21,995 nt of DNA from JBGOTP01 sp041476545 (GTDB lineage Bacteria > Acidobacteriota > Vicinamibacteria > Vicinamibacterales > CAVVIG01). The position numbers and the translations under genes are program-made. The notes under the pieces are model-generated. The model did no database searches. It was not told the DNA's origin and was given only the letters and a program-made list of their open reading frames with translations. This document shows, piece by piece, positions 21,474 through 21,995 of the stretch (positions within the stretch are counted from its first letter, which is position 1; each line of letters opens with the position of its first letter). Location of the stretch: positions 1 through 21,995 of the forward strand of contig JBGOTP010000038.1 in NCBI GenBank assembly GCA_041476545.1, written 5' to 3'.

Positions 21474-21995
21474 ATGTACGCGCTGAAACGCACCCTCGTT
21501 TCCCTGGCGGTCACGCTCTCGGTCCTCTCTCTGGAGGCGTCGGGCCCTGGCGGACCTGCCACGCCACCGGTGCAGGCGCTGTACGAAGACGCCGTGGCCA
21601 AAGAGAAGGCTGTTCGCACGGCGCTCATGCCAGAGCAGCCACCGGCAACGGTGCTGAAGGCGGTCCGAACCGTCGTTGAAGAGTACGAGTCGCTCGTCCG
21701 CGCCTATCCGACCAGCGGGTATTGTGACGACGCCCTGTGGTACGCGGGAGAGCTGTCGCTCGACGCGTTCGACAAGCTTGGTTTCGCGAGAGACAAGGAT
21801 GCAGGCGTGCGCCTGCTGCGAGCACTCGCGTCCGAATATCCAACGAGTAAGTTTGCCAGGCAGGTGCCGCAGCAGTTGGCGCGTGCCGGCGGAGGAGTTG
21901 TCGGGAAAGCGGAGCCACTCGCGCGAGTCGATCCACCGGCGCCGGTACGGCCCCTCCATGGCGCCCCCGCGGCTGAAGGCACGCGGGTCTCCCCC
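21474..21995 (+). CDS. Exported protein, probable N-terminal region of a cell-wall amidase (partial)
   Basis: 174 codons from the ATG at 21474, open to the right edge. A signal peptide is clear (KRTLVSLAVTLSVLSLEAS). The next part is helical and repeat-like: VQALYEDAVAKEKAVRTAL, VVEEYESLVRAYPTSGYCDD, LWYAGELSLDAFDKLG, VRLLRALASEYPTSKFARQV. The spacing of Y-P-(T/x)-S and L-x-x-A resembles TPR-like helical hairpins as in the N-termini of some acidobacterial N-acetylmuramoyl-L-alanine amidases. A Pro/Ala-rich linker (about 150-174) is reached at the edge, where a catalytic domain would follow. The amidase call is an inference from family resemblance and from ftsK eight bases upstream; the catalytic part is not in the window. 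Confidence 0.55.
   Translation, partial: MYALKRTLVSLAVTLSVLSLEASGPGGPATPPVQALYEDAVAKEKAVRTALMPEQPPATVLKAVRTVVEEYESLVRAYPTSGYCDDALWYAGELSLDAFDKLGFARDKDAGVRLLRALASEYPTSKFARQVPQQLARAGGGVVGKAEPLARVDPPAPVRPLHGAPAAEGTRVSP

Noticed and set aside
20339..21628. 429-codon open frame on the minus strand
   Set aside because: Antisense to the FtsK motor domain, whose motifs are complete on the plus strand.

Overview
The window is high-GC bacterial chromosomal DNA. Housekeeping proteins (Rho, RecG, LexA, RNase J, FtsK) are full length and mostly canonical. The gene style suggests Acidobacteriota, perhaps a Vicinamibacteria-like lineage: RNase J beside FtsK, an ECF sigma / zinc-finger anti-sigma / Spy-like operon, and LexA followed by DUF3467 and endonuclease III. 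That assignment is inference from gene content and sequence style; no rRNA is present to test it.

The window splits into two divergent arms around a junction at about 14210-14297. Everything left of it is on the minus strand. From the junction leftward the minus arm holds: a PfkB-type carbohydrate kinase and a coiled N-terminal class I methyltransferase; an ECF sigma factor with its anti-sigma factor and a Spy-like periplasmic protein, followed by a secreted protein of unknown function; recG, rsmD, coaD, a class I aminotransferase, a CoA-binding protein and rho, most of them overlapping or separated by a few bases; an MFS exporter; a region of about 600 bases without a convincing gene; and a decayed IS110-family insertion abutting the remains of a DUF433/DUF5615 toxin-antitoxin pair that runs off the left edge.

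The plus arm starts with a strong promoter and lexA, then DUF3467, nth (endonuclease III), a minimal zincin metallopeptidase and rsmA. After a leader of about 200 bases come RNase J, ftsK and the 5' part of a secreted protein, probably the N-terminal region of a cell-wall amidase, cut by the right edge. This arm combines DNA-damage response and repair, ribosome maturation, RNA decay, and chromosome segregation with cell-wall remodelling.

I found no CRISPR array, prophage, or clearly new defence system. The most unusual signals are: (1) short tandem duplications with 8-15 base units at about ten loci, often in frame at protein termini (Rho, sigma factor, anti-sigma factor, methyltransferase, metallopeptidase/RsmA); (2) an ECF-type promoter directly upstream of the sigma gene, implying autoregulation of a compact envelope-stress circuit; (3) an IS110 element with compensating frameshifts and a changed catalytic residue, next to a truncated toxin-antitoxin module.
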